Shown here one piece after another: positions 42,979-52,281 of a stretch of DNA of 53,364 nucleotides. A program made the translations under genes and the position numbers. The DNA lies in NCBI GenBank assembly GCA_947365965.1, contig CANAZG010000010.1, positions 1 through 53,364 on the forward strand. Reading direction: 5' to 3'. The first letter of the stretch is position 1. Every line of letters starts with the position of its first letter. The notes under the pieces are model-generated. The model saw only the letters and a program-made list of their open reading frames with translations. It was not told the origin of the DNA and did no database searches. Origin of the DNA: an uncultured Clostridia bacterium (GTDB taxonomy: Bacteria > Bacillota > Clostridia > Oscillospirales > Oscillospiraceae).

Positions 42979-43683
42979 CATTCTTGGAAAGGAGAGCAAT
43001 CGATGCCGAGCGTAACTTTATCAGACTATTATTGCGGCGATGAAGAAATACGGTTTTCACACTTCCGCATCCCCCGCCAGCTTATCACCCATCCCCGCTT
43101 TAAGCCCCTGTCCGCAGATGCCAAGTTGTTATATGGTATGCTGCTAAACCGCATGAGCCTGTCCGCAAAAAATGGCTGGCGCGACAACACCGGGCGGGTT
43201 TATATTTACTTCACTGTAAACGAGGTTTGCAAAGCCATAGGCTGCGGGCGAAACAAGGCCATGCGGTTATTGGCAGAACTGGACACCAGCAAGGGCATCG
43301 GCCTGATTGAGCGCGTCAAACAGGGTCAGGGCAAGCCAGACAGGATTTTTGTCAAGCGGATTACTGTGCAGGAAAATACAGAGGCACCCGGCCAAGGCCC
43401 TGCCACGCCTACTTCACCGGCTGATTTTTCCGACGTCCAGAGGTCGGAAAAATCGACTTCAAGGCGTCGGGAAAATCGACGTCTTGAGGTTTCAAGAGCA
43501 AACCCAAATTATACTGATAAAAACCAAACTGATTTTATCCATACTAATCAATCCATCTATCCCCCTACCCCCAGCACAAAACAAACGGTGATGGATAGAT
43601 ACGAGTTAAGAGAGGAACCCAGAGAAAATAGTATGTGTTATGAGCATTTACAGTCCTTCCACTGTTCAGCACGATGTTGGGGA

Positions 43684-43708
43684 AATGTGTCTCACGGTGA
43701 GACGCATT
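43684..43708. repeat. Palindrome family, copy A
   Basis: AATGTGTCTCAC, G, GTGAGACGCATT: a palindrome with a single-base centre and one mismatch in the arms, located inside the aberrant repA tail. Confidence 0.9.
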
Positions 43709-43765
43709 ACTTTTGTGAAAAAAGCGCCGTTAAAAAAGGAATCATCTACCCAGCAGCACTACAGC

Positions 43766-43851
43766 GGACAGCGCCGCCGAAAGGCGGTGCTGTCCGAGCA
43801 AGTATGTCATTTGTTAAACACAAACGACCCTTGTTAGGGGGCGCAGCCCCC
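43766..43851. other. Two strong hairpins between repA and mobC
   Basis: GGACAGCGCCGCC (43766-43778) pairs with GGCGGTGCTGTCC (43783-43795) around a GAAA loop. GGGGGC (43837-43842) pairs with GCCCCC (43846-43851). Hairpins just upstream of mobC are where transfer origins often lie, so an oriT role is possible. Confidence 0.5.
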
Positions 43852-43873
43852 TTAAAACCCCTAGCCTATGAAA

Positions 43874-43898
43874 AATGCGTCTCACCATGAGACGCATT
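43874..43898. repeat. Palindrome family, copy B
   Basis: AATGCGTCTCA, CCA, TGAGACGCATT, ending 8 bases before the mobC ribosome binding site. Its left part supplies the codons KCVSP and the stop of the truncated repA frame. Confidence 0.9.
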
Positions 43899-43916
43899 AC
43901 GAAAAAGGAGACTGCC

Positions 43917-44225
43917 ATGCGAAAACGCGAACATTTTATCGGCTTATGGCTGGATGATACAGAGCATAAGCACCTGCTGAAACAATGCACTTTGTCCGGC
44001 CTCAATGCCAGCGCCCTGATCCGGCACAGCGTTATGGGCGTGAACATTCAGCCCAAACCGCCCGACACCTATGCCGACCTGTTGCGGGAGTTGTCGGCTA
44101 TTGGCAACAATTTGAATCAGATTGTATATTGGGCCAATGCCACCAAAAGCATCAACAAAGCAGAGCTTGCAGAAGCCGCCATGCTCATCCGGCAGGCGTG
44201 GCGTCTGGTGAAAGAGACGCTGTAA
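43917..44225 (+). CDS. mobC: MobC relaxosome accessory protein
   Basis: The 102-residue protein starts MRKREHFIGLWLDDTEHKHL and has a ribbon-helix-helix N-terminus and the MobC signature LLRELSAIGNNLNQIVYWAN near residue 60, ending in an RQAWRLVKETL helix. MobC binds oriT and assists relaxase nicking. The ATG follows AAGGAGACTGCC. The cognate relaxase normally follows directly; here it is missing and a structured inverted repeat takes its place. The protein is thus likely orphaned in the right half of the island. Confidence 0.88.
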   Translation: MRKREHFIGLWLDDTEHKHLLKQCTLSGLNASALIRHSVMGVNIQPKPPDTYADLLRELSAIGNNLNQIVYWANATKSINKAELAEAAMLIRQAWRLVKETL

Positions 44226-44246
44226 CATGATAAAGCAGCAATATCC

Positions 44247-44394
44247 GGGGTATGCCCCCTCGGTGGAACAGATTTTACACCACCGCCCTTTGTCCGTCAA
44301 GGCCAAGGCGAGCCGCGCCGGGCGCAAGCGTCCGGCGCGGGCCTTGACAGCCAAAGGCCGCCGGTGCTTTTGGTGGTTAAGGGGGGCATACCCC
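44247..44394. repeat. 150 bp nested inverted repeat after mobC
   Basis: Four sets of arms nest in one structure: GGGGTATGCCCCC (44247-44259) with 44382-44394; CCCTTTG (44286-44292) with CAAAGG (44352-44357); GTCAAGGCC (44296-44304) with GGCCTTGAC (44340-44348); CCGCGCCGG (44313-44321) with CCGGCGCGG (44332-44340). This would form a long cruciform or RNA hairpin. No gene with a ribosome binding site covers it, although frames are open. Confidence 0.85.
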
Positions 44395-44395
44395 A

Positions 44396-44417
44396 AAACC
44401 GGCTTGCGCCGGTTTTT
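44396..44417 (+). terminator. Terminator after the nested repeat
   Basis: AAACCGGC (44396-44403) pairs with GCCGGTTT (44408-44415), T-run to 44417. The rest of 44418-44506 shows no gene. Confidence 0.75.
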
Positions 44418-44506
44418 CTGTTATGGGTAGCGTCAGCGTTTCCCGGAACGTGCGGAGGTTATTGCTACCGGGGGTGGCAGACGCTCATGCGTCCAGACAT
44501 TCTCAT

Positions 44507-44533
44507 AAATGCGTCTCACCGTGAGACGCATTT
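44507..44533. repeat. Palindrome family, copy C
   Basis: AAATGCGTCTCAC, C, GTGAGACGCATTT: perfect 13 bp arms, single-base centre, between mobC debris and the first hxlR gene. Confidence 0.9.
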
Positions 44534-44581
44534 ATGTACAAAACTAAAAAATTAGTGTAGGCAATCTCTTTTGAATATACT

Positions 44582-44908
44582 TTAGGCGTTTTTAGCTTTA
44601 TATTCTTCACCCCAATTCCACATTGCATCCAAAACCGGCTTCAAACTCTGGCCTAGCTCCGTTAAAGTGTACTCCACCCGCGGCGGAACCTCTGGAAAGA
44701 CCGTCCTGATCAGCAGGCCGCTTTCCTCCATTTGCCGAAGCTGGGAGGTCAGTACCTTTTGGCTTACGTTGCCGATGGATTTTTTCAATTCCCCAAACCG
44801 TTTTGTTCCCGGCAGCAGATCCCGGATAATAAGCACCTTCCACTTGTCGCTGATGAGCGTCAGCGTTGTTTCTACGGGGCAGGCGGGTAAAGTTTTGGCC
44901 TCCATCAT
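44582..44908 (-). CDS. HxlR-family regulator 1
   Basis: The 108-residue winged-helix protein has the HxlR pattern: a Cys near the N-terminus (ACPVETTL, residue 10), SDKWKVLIIRDLL, RFGELKKSIGNVSQKVLTSQ, ESGLLIRTVFPEVPPRVEY and LTELGQSL. HxlR proteins such as HypR and YodB sense electrophiles or oxidants through that Cys. The ATG follows GGGAGGATACG. It is divergent from the NAD(P)-binding protein gene and most likely controls it through repeats in the shared region. Confidence 0.92.
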   Translation of the reverse strand: MMEAKTLPACPVETTLTLISDKWKVLIIRDLLPGTKRFGELKKSIGNVSQKVLTSQLRQMEESGLLIRTVFPEVPPRVEYTLTELGQSLKPVLDAMWNWGEEYKAKNA

Positions 44909-45052
44909 CGTATCCTCCCATCTGTTAGTTTCTAAAATGCTGTATAGCTCTATTTTACTGTATCTCCCCCGTCGGGGTCAAGGTGAAAGAAAGAATTTTT
45001 TCTCCCGGCAAAAAAGCCGGAATCCCTTGAAACCGCACAATCGTTTCCTCGC

Positions 45053-45134
45053 GGTAACTGTCCAATCGTTACCTCCGGGTGCCTATGCCACAATATTGTG
45101 CGTACTTCACAGCCCTCAAAAGGTCTGCTATGAT
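45053..45134 (+). promoter_or_regulatory. Promoter/operator of the NAD(P)-binding protein gene
   Basis: Inverted repeat GGTAAC/GTTACC at 45053-45073 overlaps a direct repeat CAATCGTTWCCTC (also at 45038). The promoter is TTCACA (45106-45111), 17 bp, extended TGCTATGAT ending 45134. GTGCGTACTT just before the -35 also occurs at the HxlR-linked site 48921-48950. Confidence 0.6.
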
Positions 45135-45199
45135 ACAGACAACGAAGGGAAACACCCCAGCGTTCAAAACAAAAATCAAAATCTATGGAGGTACGCAAC

Positions 45200-45829
45200 A
45201 TGAAAATCGCTGTTATCTGCGCCAATGGAAAGGCTGGCCGTCTGATTGTCAAGGAGGCCATGGATCGCAACCTGGATGTTACCGCCGTGGTGCGCGGGGA
45301 GAACAAGTCCGCCGCCGGCAAGGTGATCGCAAAAGACCTGTTTGACCTGACCGCCGCTGACCTCAAGGGCTTTGACGCGGTGGTGGATGCGTTTGGCGCC
45401 TGGACGCCGGAGACGCTGGAGCAGCACAGCACCACGCTGAAGCACCTGTGCGACACCCTCAGCGGCACGGATACCCGCCTGCTGGTGGTAGGAGGGGCCG
45501 GGAGCCTGTATGTCAACCCCGAGCATACCGCCACCGTGTCCGACGGCCCGGACTTCCCGGAGATGTTCAAACCCCTGGCCGCCGCCATGGCCAAGGCCCT
45601 GGGCGAGCTGCGCCAGCGCAAGGATGTCAAGTGGACGTATATCAGCCCTGCCGGGGATTTCCAGGCGGAGGGTGAGCGCACCGGGGAATACATCCTGGGC
45701 GGCGAGGAATTGACCCTGAACAGCAAGGGCGAGAGCGTCATCAGCTACGCCGACTACGCCATCGCCATGGTGAATGAGATCGTGGGCAGGAGCCACATCC
45801 AGGAGCGCATTTCCGTAGTGCGCAAGTAA
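45200..45829 (+). CDS. NAD(P)-binding oxidoreductase-like protein (YwnB type)
   Basis: The 209-residue protein begins MKIAVICANGKAGRLIVKEA, a Rossmann GxxGxxG variant, and follows the NAD(P)H-binding/atypical short-chain family: VVDAFGAWTPETLEQHST, LLVVGGAGSLYV, KWTYISPAGDFQAEG and ISYADYAIAMVNEI. Such proteins are often induced by quinones or oxidants and regulated by HxlR proteins, exactly the divergent neighbour here. The ATG at 45200 is eight bases after GGAGG. GC content is higher than in the flanking mobile genes, so it may come from a different source. Confidence 0.85.
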   Translation: MKIAVICANGKAGRLIVKEAMDRNLDVTAVVRGENKSAAGKVIAKDLFDLTAADLKGFDAVVDAFGAWTPETLEQHSTTLKHLCDTLSGTDTRLLVVGGAGSLYVNPEHTATVSDGPDFPEMFKPLAAAMAKALGELRQRKDVKWTYISPAGDFQAEGERTGEYILGGEELTLNSKGESVISYADYAIAMVNEIVGRSHIQERISVVRK

Positions 45830-45844
45830 ACCGGAACAGCACAG

Positions 45845-45871
45845 GGCCGTCCCGTGTGATGCGGGACGGCC
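45845..45871 (+). terminator. Stem-loop after the oxidoreductase gene
   Basis: GGCCGTCCCG (45845-45854) pairs with CGGGACGGCC (45862-45871); only a weak T-rich tail follows. Confidence 0.6.
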
Positions 45872-45906
45872 TATAACTTAAAATCAGGAACCGGGGAGAA
45901 CCGCTT

Positions 45907-46698
45907 ATGGAACATCTGGAACAAATACGACAACTCAACGCAATGCTGCTGACAGAGATGCCCGAATACCAGCCGCAGGCGCAGAAATTTCCCCAGGATG
46001 CGGCCAGCCAGCGGCGGTTGCTCCGCAGTCTGATGAATGTCCGACCGCCCATGCCGCTGAAACGGGAATTTCTTGCCATGCAGGACGATCTCCTGTCCGC
46101 CGAACGGGACAGCAAGGGCGTTGTCGATGGAACTGCGCTGCCTGCCGTCAACAGCCATCCGAGAATTGCCGTCTGGAAAGGGGACATTACCCGGTTAAAA
46201 GTGGATGCAATCATGGATGCTGACAATTCCGCCCTGCTGGGCTGTTTCTGTCCCTGCCACGGCTGCATTGACAACGCTATCCATTCGGCGGCGGGCCTCC
46301 AGCTTCGGGATGAGTGCAGTCAAATCATGCAGGCCCAGGGCCACCCGGAACCCAATGGCCGGGCCAAGCTGACAAAAGGCTACAACCTCCCTGCCCGGTA
46401 TGTTCTGCACACAGTCGGCCCTATTGTCCAAGGTCGTGTGACCGCCAGGGATCGGGAGGAACTTGCCTCCTGCTACCGCTCCTGCCTGGAACTGGCAGCG
46501 GAGCATGGATTGGAGAGTATTGCGTTCTGCTGCATCTCCACTGGGGAATTTCACTTTCCCAACCAGGAGGCCGCTGAAATTGCGGTCAGAACCGTTACAG
46601 ATTTTCTCCGGCAGGATACGTCCATCAAGAAGGTGATTTTCAATGTTTTCAAGGATATTGATGCCCAAATCTACCGCCGCATACTCAAAGCAGATTGA
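45907..46698 (+). CDS. Zinc-type macrodomain ADP-ribosyl hydrolase
   Basis: The 263-residue protein has an N-terminal helical region and a macrodomain from about residue 80 (IAVWKGDITRLKVDAIMDAD). The zinc-macro insertion LLGCFCPCHGCIDNAIHSAAG (first 20: LLGCFCPCHGCIDNAIHSAA) carries the Cys/His ligands. GYNLPARYVLHTVGP and CCISTGEFHFPNQ complete the ADP-ribose pocket. Zn-macrodomains remove ADP-ribose added by class M sirtuins. ATG follows GGGGAGAACCGCTT. It overlaps the sirtuin gene by 38 bases, so the pair is coupled as writer and eraser. Confidence 0.92.
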   Translation: MEHLEQIRQLNAMLLTEMPEYQPQAQKFPQDAASQRRLLRSLMNVRPPMPLKREFLAMQDDLLSAERDSKGVVDGTALPAVNSHPRIAVWKGDITRLKVDAIMDADNSALLGCFCPCHGCIDNAIHSAAGLQLRDECSQIMQAQGHPEPNGRAKLTKGYNLPARYVLHTVGPIVQGRVTARDREELASCYRSCLELAAEHGLESIAFCCISTGEFHFPNQEAAEIAVRTVTDFLRQDTSIKKVIFNVFKDIDAQIYRRILKAD

Positions 46699-47515
46699 AC
46701 GGCTGAAACAGGCCATTGATGGTGCTGACGCGGTGGTGATCGGCGCTGGGGCTGGGCTGTCCACCTCGGCAGGGTTGACCTATTCCGGCGAACGGTTTGA
46801 AACATATTTCAAGGATTTTGCTGATAAGTATGGCATCCAGGATATGTACTCCGGGGGCTTCTATCCGTTCGCATCGTTGGAGGAATATTGGGCGTGGTGG
46901 AGCCGTCACATCATGGTAAACCGCTACGAACGCGCTCCAAAGCCGGTCTATGATGATTTGCTGAATTTGGTAGCAGGTAAGGACTATTTTGTGCTGACAA
47001 CCAATGTAGATCATCAATTCCAGCTTGCAGGCTTTGATAAGAAGCGGCTGTTCTACACCCAAGGGGATTATGGCCTGTGGCAATGTTCGGAGCCTTGCCA
47101 TCAGCGCACCTATGACAATGAGGAAATTGTGCGCCGGATGTTCACGGAGCAGCAGGATATGAAAGTGCCGACAGAGCTTATTCCCCGCTGTCCTATCTGC
47201 GGCAAGCCCATGACCATGAACCTCCGGGCGGATGATACCTTTGTGCAGGACGAGGGATGGTATCATGCCCAAGGCCGTTATCAGGATTTTTTGCGGCGTT
47301 ATGAAGGGATGCGAGTAGTTTTCCTGGAACTGGGTGTGGGGCGTAATACGCCGATCATTATCAAGTATCCGTTTTGGAAATATACTCACAACAACACCAA
47401 TGCTTTCTATGCCTGCATCAACTTCCAAGAGGCATTTGCACCAAGGGAAATATCGGGTCGATCTGTCTGCGTTGGAGTTGATATAGGTGATTTTCTGAAA
47501 GAGGTCTGTGAATAG
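46661..47515 (+). CDS. Class M sirtuin (SirTM) ADP-ribosyltransferase
   Basis: The 284-residue protein shows VVIGAGAGLSTSAG (NAD-binding), TTNVDHQFQLAGF and a zinc site CSEPC plus CPICGKP. The catalytic His of deacetylase sirtuins is replaced: the motif reads YTQGDYGLW with Gln, as in class M sirtuins, which transfer ADP-ribose rather than deacetylate. In Staphylococcus and Streptococcus SirTM modifies a lipoylated GcvH-like protein, reversed by the adjacent macrodomain. No GcvH-L or lipoate ligase gene is seen here. The ATG at 46661 follows AAGGA and lies within the macrodomain gene. Confidence 0.9.
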   Translation: MPKSTAAYSKQIERLKQAIDGADAVVIGAGAGLSTSAGLTYSGERFETYFKDFADKYGIQDMYSGGFYPFASLEEYWAWWSRHIMVNRYERAPKPVYDDLLNLVAGKDYFVLTTNVDHQFQLAGFDKKRLFYTQGDYGLWQCSEPCHQRTYDNEEIVRRMFTEQQDMKVPTELIPRCPICGKPMTMNLRADDTFVQDEGWYHAQGRYQDFLRRYEGMRVVFLELGVGRNTPIIIKYPFWKYTHNNTNAFYACINFQEAFAPREISGRSVCVGVDIGDFLKEVCE

Positions 47516-47533
47516 GGGGGTACTTTCTTATAA

Positions 47534-47588
47534 GTGAGTATCTTACCATCATGTGCGTAGTTGACATACATTTCTGTGGGTCTATAAT
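47534..47588 (+). promoter_or_regulatory. Promoter with HxlR-like operator upstream of the DUF1349 gene
   Basis: A 30-base block (47534-47563) matches the block at 48921-48950 at 22 of 30 positions, including ATGTGCGTA. It runs into TTGACA (47561-47566), 16 bp, TATAAT (47583-47588). Confidence 0.65.
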
Positions 47589-47647
47589 GATTCCGTAAGC
47601 TGAAATTTACAGCTCAAATACCTATCTTAAATAAGGAGAATTTTGGT

Positions 47648-48238
47648 ATGGACTTCAAATGGCTCAATGAGGGGCAGATGAAAGAGGAAAACAATAAAAT
47701 AGAAATGATTGCTCCGGCACAGAGCGACTTTTTCTTTAACAATGGCGCAATCGGGGATGAGGGAATTACCCCGGAATCTTTATGTAATGCCCCATTTTAC
47801 TATACGGAAATTGCGGGCGATTTTGTAATGCGGGTAAAGGTTGCCCACGACTTCAAAGATACATACGACTCGGCTTCCATCATGGTGATGCAAGATATGC
47901 GGAATTGGGCAAAAGCCTGTTTTGAAATGACCGATTTTGGAACACATGCCGTCGTGAGTGTGATTGCGCGGAACGGAGAATCGGACGATGCGAACGGGTG
48001 CAACATTGACGGCAATGATGTATGGCTGCAAGTGTGCAGAAGCGGAAAATCTTTTGCTTTCCATTATTCTGTTGACGGCAAAAACTTCTACATGATGAGA
48101 TTCTTCAACCTCCCCGCTGGTGAAACAGTTAAAGTAGGGCTGTTGCCGCAGGCCCCCGTTGGAAATGGCGGAATAAGAGTTTATACGGGCCTTGCCTTTG
48201 AGCAAAAAACAGTAAAAAATATCCGTATGGGTGAGTGA
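47648..48238 (+). CDS. DUF1349 (concanavalin-like) domain protein
   Basis: This 196-residue protein has the DUF1349/YesU pattern: an early FFFNNGAI, then AGDFVMRVKVAHDFKDTYDSA, IMVMQDMRNWAKACFEM, DVWLQVCRSGKSFAFHYSVDGKNFYMMRF and LPAGETVKVGLL. The fold is a concanavalin-like jelly roll; no catalytic role is established. ATG follows AAGGAGAATTTTGGT. Its promoter carries an operator-like block shared with the FMN reductase gene, so HxlR regulator 2 probably controls both. It ends at a strong hairpin. Confidence 0.87.
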   Translation: MDFKWLNEGQMKEENNKIEMIAPAQSDFFFNNGAIGDEGITPESLCNAPFYYTEIAGDFVMRVKVAHDFKDTYDSASIMVMQDMRNWAKACFEMTDFGTHAVVSVIARNGESDDANGCNIDGNDVWLQVCRSGKSFAFHYSVDGKNFYMMRFFNLPAGETVKVGLLPQAPVGNGGIRVYTGLAFEQKTVKNIRMGE

Positions 48239-48260
48239 TACAATTTACCCTTAAAGCCCA

Positions 48261-48296
48261 AAGCAGGCTGAAATCTGAAACGATCTCAGCCTGCTT
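48261..48296 (+). terminator. Terminator after the DUF1349 gene
   Basis: AAGCAGGCTGAAATC (48261-48275) pairs with GATCTCAGCCTGCTT (48282-48296) with one mismatch. Confidence 0.8.
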
Positions 48297-48310
48297 CCCT
48301 TGGGTAGAAA

Positions 48311-48549
48311 GAACCACCAGCTCTGCTGGTGGGCTTCCCTCGTATGCTTTAGCAAAAAGCTACGAGCGAAGCGAGTTGACAACTTACCAAGTAACAGTTA
48401 TGCAAAAGTCTCAAATAGAAGATGATTTGCCCGTTTACGGGCGGCGGGGCACGAGATGCAGGCGAAAGATATTCGATGCGTCTTGAGACGCCCGCCAGTA
48501 TCAGGCCCTTATAGGGCCTACTCAAGCCTCCGGCTTAGCCGGAGGTTTT
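48311..48549 (+). mobile_element. Non-autonomous IS200/IS605-like (PATE-type) element
   Basis: A 240 bp gene-free segment is bounded by subterminal hairpins: CCACCAGC/GCTGGTGG (48314-48332) on the left and CCTCCGGC/GCCGGAGG (48527-48545) followed by TTTTGACTATAA on the right. There are no terminal inverted repeats or target duplications. This is the architecture of IS200/IS605-family elements that have lost tnpA and tnpB/iscB. It sits between the DUF1349 terminator and the stop codon of hxlR 2. Confidence 0.6.
48390..48549 (+). ncRNA. Candidate orphan omega-RNA (HEARO-like)
   Basis: Within the element, GGCGGG (48443-48448) pairs with CCCGCC (48491-48496) and encloses GGCACGAGATGCAGGCGAAAG and the hairpin GCGTC/GACGC (48478-48491; it also resembles a decayed copy of the island palindrome). 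GGCCC/GGGCC (48504-48518) and a final CCTCCGGC/GCCGGAGG stem with T-tail follow. This order recalls HEARO/omega RNAs of IscB-type elements. No iscB, isrB or tnpB gene is adjacent. The family assignment is from memory of conserved segments and needs a covariance-model search. Confidence 0.4.
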
Positions 48550-48551
48550 GA

Positions 48552-48884
48552 CTATAACTCGTTATTCTCACCCCAATCACAAATTGCATTTAGAATGGGA
48601 ATCAAGGATTTCCCACGTTCCGTAAGACTATATTCCACTTTAGGCGGAATTTGCGGGTATTCCTTCCTATGAACTAACTTATCTGCCTCTAATTCTTTTA
48701 AGGTGGAACTCAATGTCTTATAGGAAATTTCCCCTATATATTTTTTCATTTCATTAAAGCGGACAACGCCGAACTCTGCCAGAACATACAGTATTGTCAT
48801 TTTATACTTCCCGCTGATTAGTGATAGAGTATAGCTGAAACCTGTACTCTTAAAACACTCGTTTGAAATAAGCCGTTCGCTCAT
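48552..48884 (-). CDS. HxlR-family regulator 2
   Basis: The 110-residue protein has the same winged-helix layout as regulator 1 but is more divergent: SGKYKMTILYVLAEFGVVRF, EISYKTLSSTLKELEADKLV, RKEYPQIPPKVEYSLTERG. A Cys at residue 10 (NECFKST) is in the position of the redox-sensing Cys of HxlR proteins. ATG follows GGAGAGTGAAAC. It is divergent from the FMN reductase gene; a 30-base operator-like block in between recurs before the DUF1349 gene. It ends directly at the IS605-like element. Confidence 0.9.
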   Translation of the reverse strand: MSERLISNECFKSTGFSYTLSLISGKYKMTILYVLAEFGVVRFNEMKKYIGEISYKTLSSTLKELEADKLVHRKEYPQIPPKVEYSLTERGKSLIPILNAICDWGENNEL

Positions 48885-48920
48885 GTTTCACTCTCCAATA
48901 TATTAGTATATAACCCAAAG

Positions 48921-48975
48921 GTAAGTATCGCACCTAAATGTGCGTACTTGCTTTTTCCCCCGCTTGTGTTATGAT
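48921..48975 (+). promoter_or_regulatory. Promoter/operator of the FMN reductase gene
   Basis: The block 48921-48950 contains inverted halves AAGTATCGCAC and GTGCGTACTT and overlaps the -35 element TTGCTT (48948-48953). After 16 bp follows TATGAT (48970-48975). Confidence 0.65.
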
Positions 48976-49027
48976 ATTACCATCTTGTATGGGAAAAGTC
49001 AATCCCACGACATAGGAGGATGATTTT

Positions 49028-49573
49028 ATGGGCAAAAAAATAGTTGTAATCACCGGCAGCCCCCGCAAAGCGGGAAACAGCTTTGCAATGACAGAGGCTT
49101 TTATCGCGGCAGCGGAAAAAAAGGGACATACAGTGACCCGGTTTGACGCCGCCAAAATGAATGTGAGTGGATGCCACGCCTGTGAAACCTGTTTTAAGAC
49201 AGGGAAACCCTGCTCCTTCAACGACGATTTCAATACCATAGCACCGGCTATCCAAGCAGCGGACGCAGTAGTTTTTTCTACGCCGGTTTACTGGTACTCG
49301 ATCCCTTCTCAAATCAAGGCGGTGATCGACAAGCTGTTTTCCTTCTACAACGCAAAGGTCGATCTTTCGGGCAAAGAATGCGCATTGATTTCCTGCTGTG
49401 AGGAAAGTGATGTGTCTGTCTTTGACGGTGTCCGCATTCCGATTGAGAGGTCGGCCGCCCTGTTGAACTGGAAAATGGTGGGGGCGGTGATGGTTCCGGC
49501 GGTGGTAGGTGTTGGTGACATTGACAAGACAGATGGTTGTGAACAGGCCGCAAAATTGGCCGAGAAGTTTTGA
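49028..49573 (+). CDS. NAD(P)H-dependent FMN reductase / flavodoxin-like protein
   Basis: This 181-residue protein begins with the FMN-binding VVITGSPRKAGNSFAM, has a Cys-rich SGCHACETCFKTGKPC segment and PVYWYSIPSQIKAVIDKLF, the iron-sulfur flavoprotein-like or NAD(P)H-quinone reductase pattern. Related enzymes reduce quinones or nitro compounds. The ATG follows AGGAGGATGATTTT. Divergence from an HxlR gene fits a redox-stress response pair. A strong terminator follows. Confidence 0.88.
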   Translation: MGKKIVVITGSPRKAGNSFAMTEAFIAAAEKKGHTVTRFDAAKMNVSGCHACETCFKTGKPCSFNDDFNTIAPAIQAADAVVFSTPVYWYSIPSQIKAVIDKLFSFYNAKVDLSGKECALISCCEESDVSVFDGVRIPIERSAALLNWKMVGAVMVPAVVGVGDIDKTDGCEQAAKLAEKF

Positions 49574-49654
49574 GGCTTCAAAGGACGCATAATTCTGAAA
49601 CTGCTACACGGCATAAGAAAAAGCTATCGTGCAACCACAACTTGTCACGCCAGG

Positions 49655-49691
49655 AAACGGCGGCTTTGAGCAAGTCAAAGCCGCCGTTTTT
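49655..49691 (+). terminator. Terminator after the FMN reductase gene
   Basis: AAACGGCGGCTTTGA (49655-49669) pairs with TCAAAGCCGCCGTTT (49675-49689) with five T at the end. Between it and 49818 lies only a small hairpin GGTCGGC/GCCGACC (49713-49729). Confidence 0.9.
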
Positions 49692-49817
49692 ATAGACAGT
49701 ACAGCAACGAGGTCGGCGTTGCCGACCATATACAAACGCCATATACAATGCAAAACCAAAGCGGGGAAAATTTTGAATAACAGTGACAGAGCAGCCATCA
49801 ACGGGAGGACATAGAAA

Positions 49818-52103
<2,286 letters not shown>

Positions 52104-52155
52104 AAGCCAACAGCAATTCAGAGAATATGTGAACTAAATTTATCATGTGCATCAA

Positions 52156-52182
52156 AAATGCGTCTCACGGTGAGACGCATTT
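52156..52182. repeat. Palindrome family, copy E
   Basis: AAATGCGTCTCAC, G, GTGAGACGCATTT: perfect 13 bp arms, between the UvrA-like gene and the sigma factor gene. The rest of 52104-52281 holds nothing else I can support. Confidence 0.9.
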
Positions 52183-52281
52183 CTCCAAAAGTGCCACCTT
52201 AATAGAAGTTTTAACAGTTTCCGTGAACAACGGATAAAATCTGGCTATGCAGATATTGAAAAATGGAGAGGCAGATTTTCA

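Larger units (their letters stand above)
43003..43890 (+). pseudogene. repA: RepA_N-type replication initiator, C-terminus replaced
   Basis: The first 85 residues are a clear RepA N-terminal domain: YCGDEEIRFSHFRIPRQLI, LSADAKLLYGMLLNRMSLS, VYIYFTVNEVCKAIGCGRNK. A Ser/Arg-rich linker follows. At MDRYELREEPREN (about residue 197) the expected C-terminal domain begins but similarity ends within ten residues. The frame then reads through palindrome A and two hairpins and ends inside palindrome B with the tail KCVSP. So the C-terminal domain was deleted, with the junction about 50 bp before palindrome A. ATG follows AAAGGAGAGCAATCG. Initiator activity is doubtful. Confidence 0.75.

Noticed and set aside
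44227-44430. 67-codon frame after mobC beginning MIKQQYPGYAPSV
   Set aside because: It runs through a perfect nested inverted repeat and has no convincing ribosome binding site; better explained as structured DNA.
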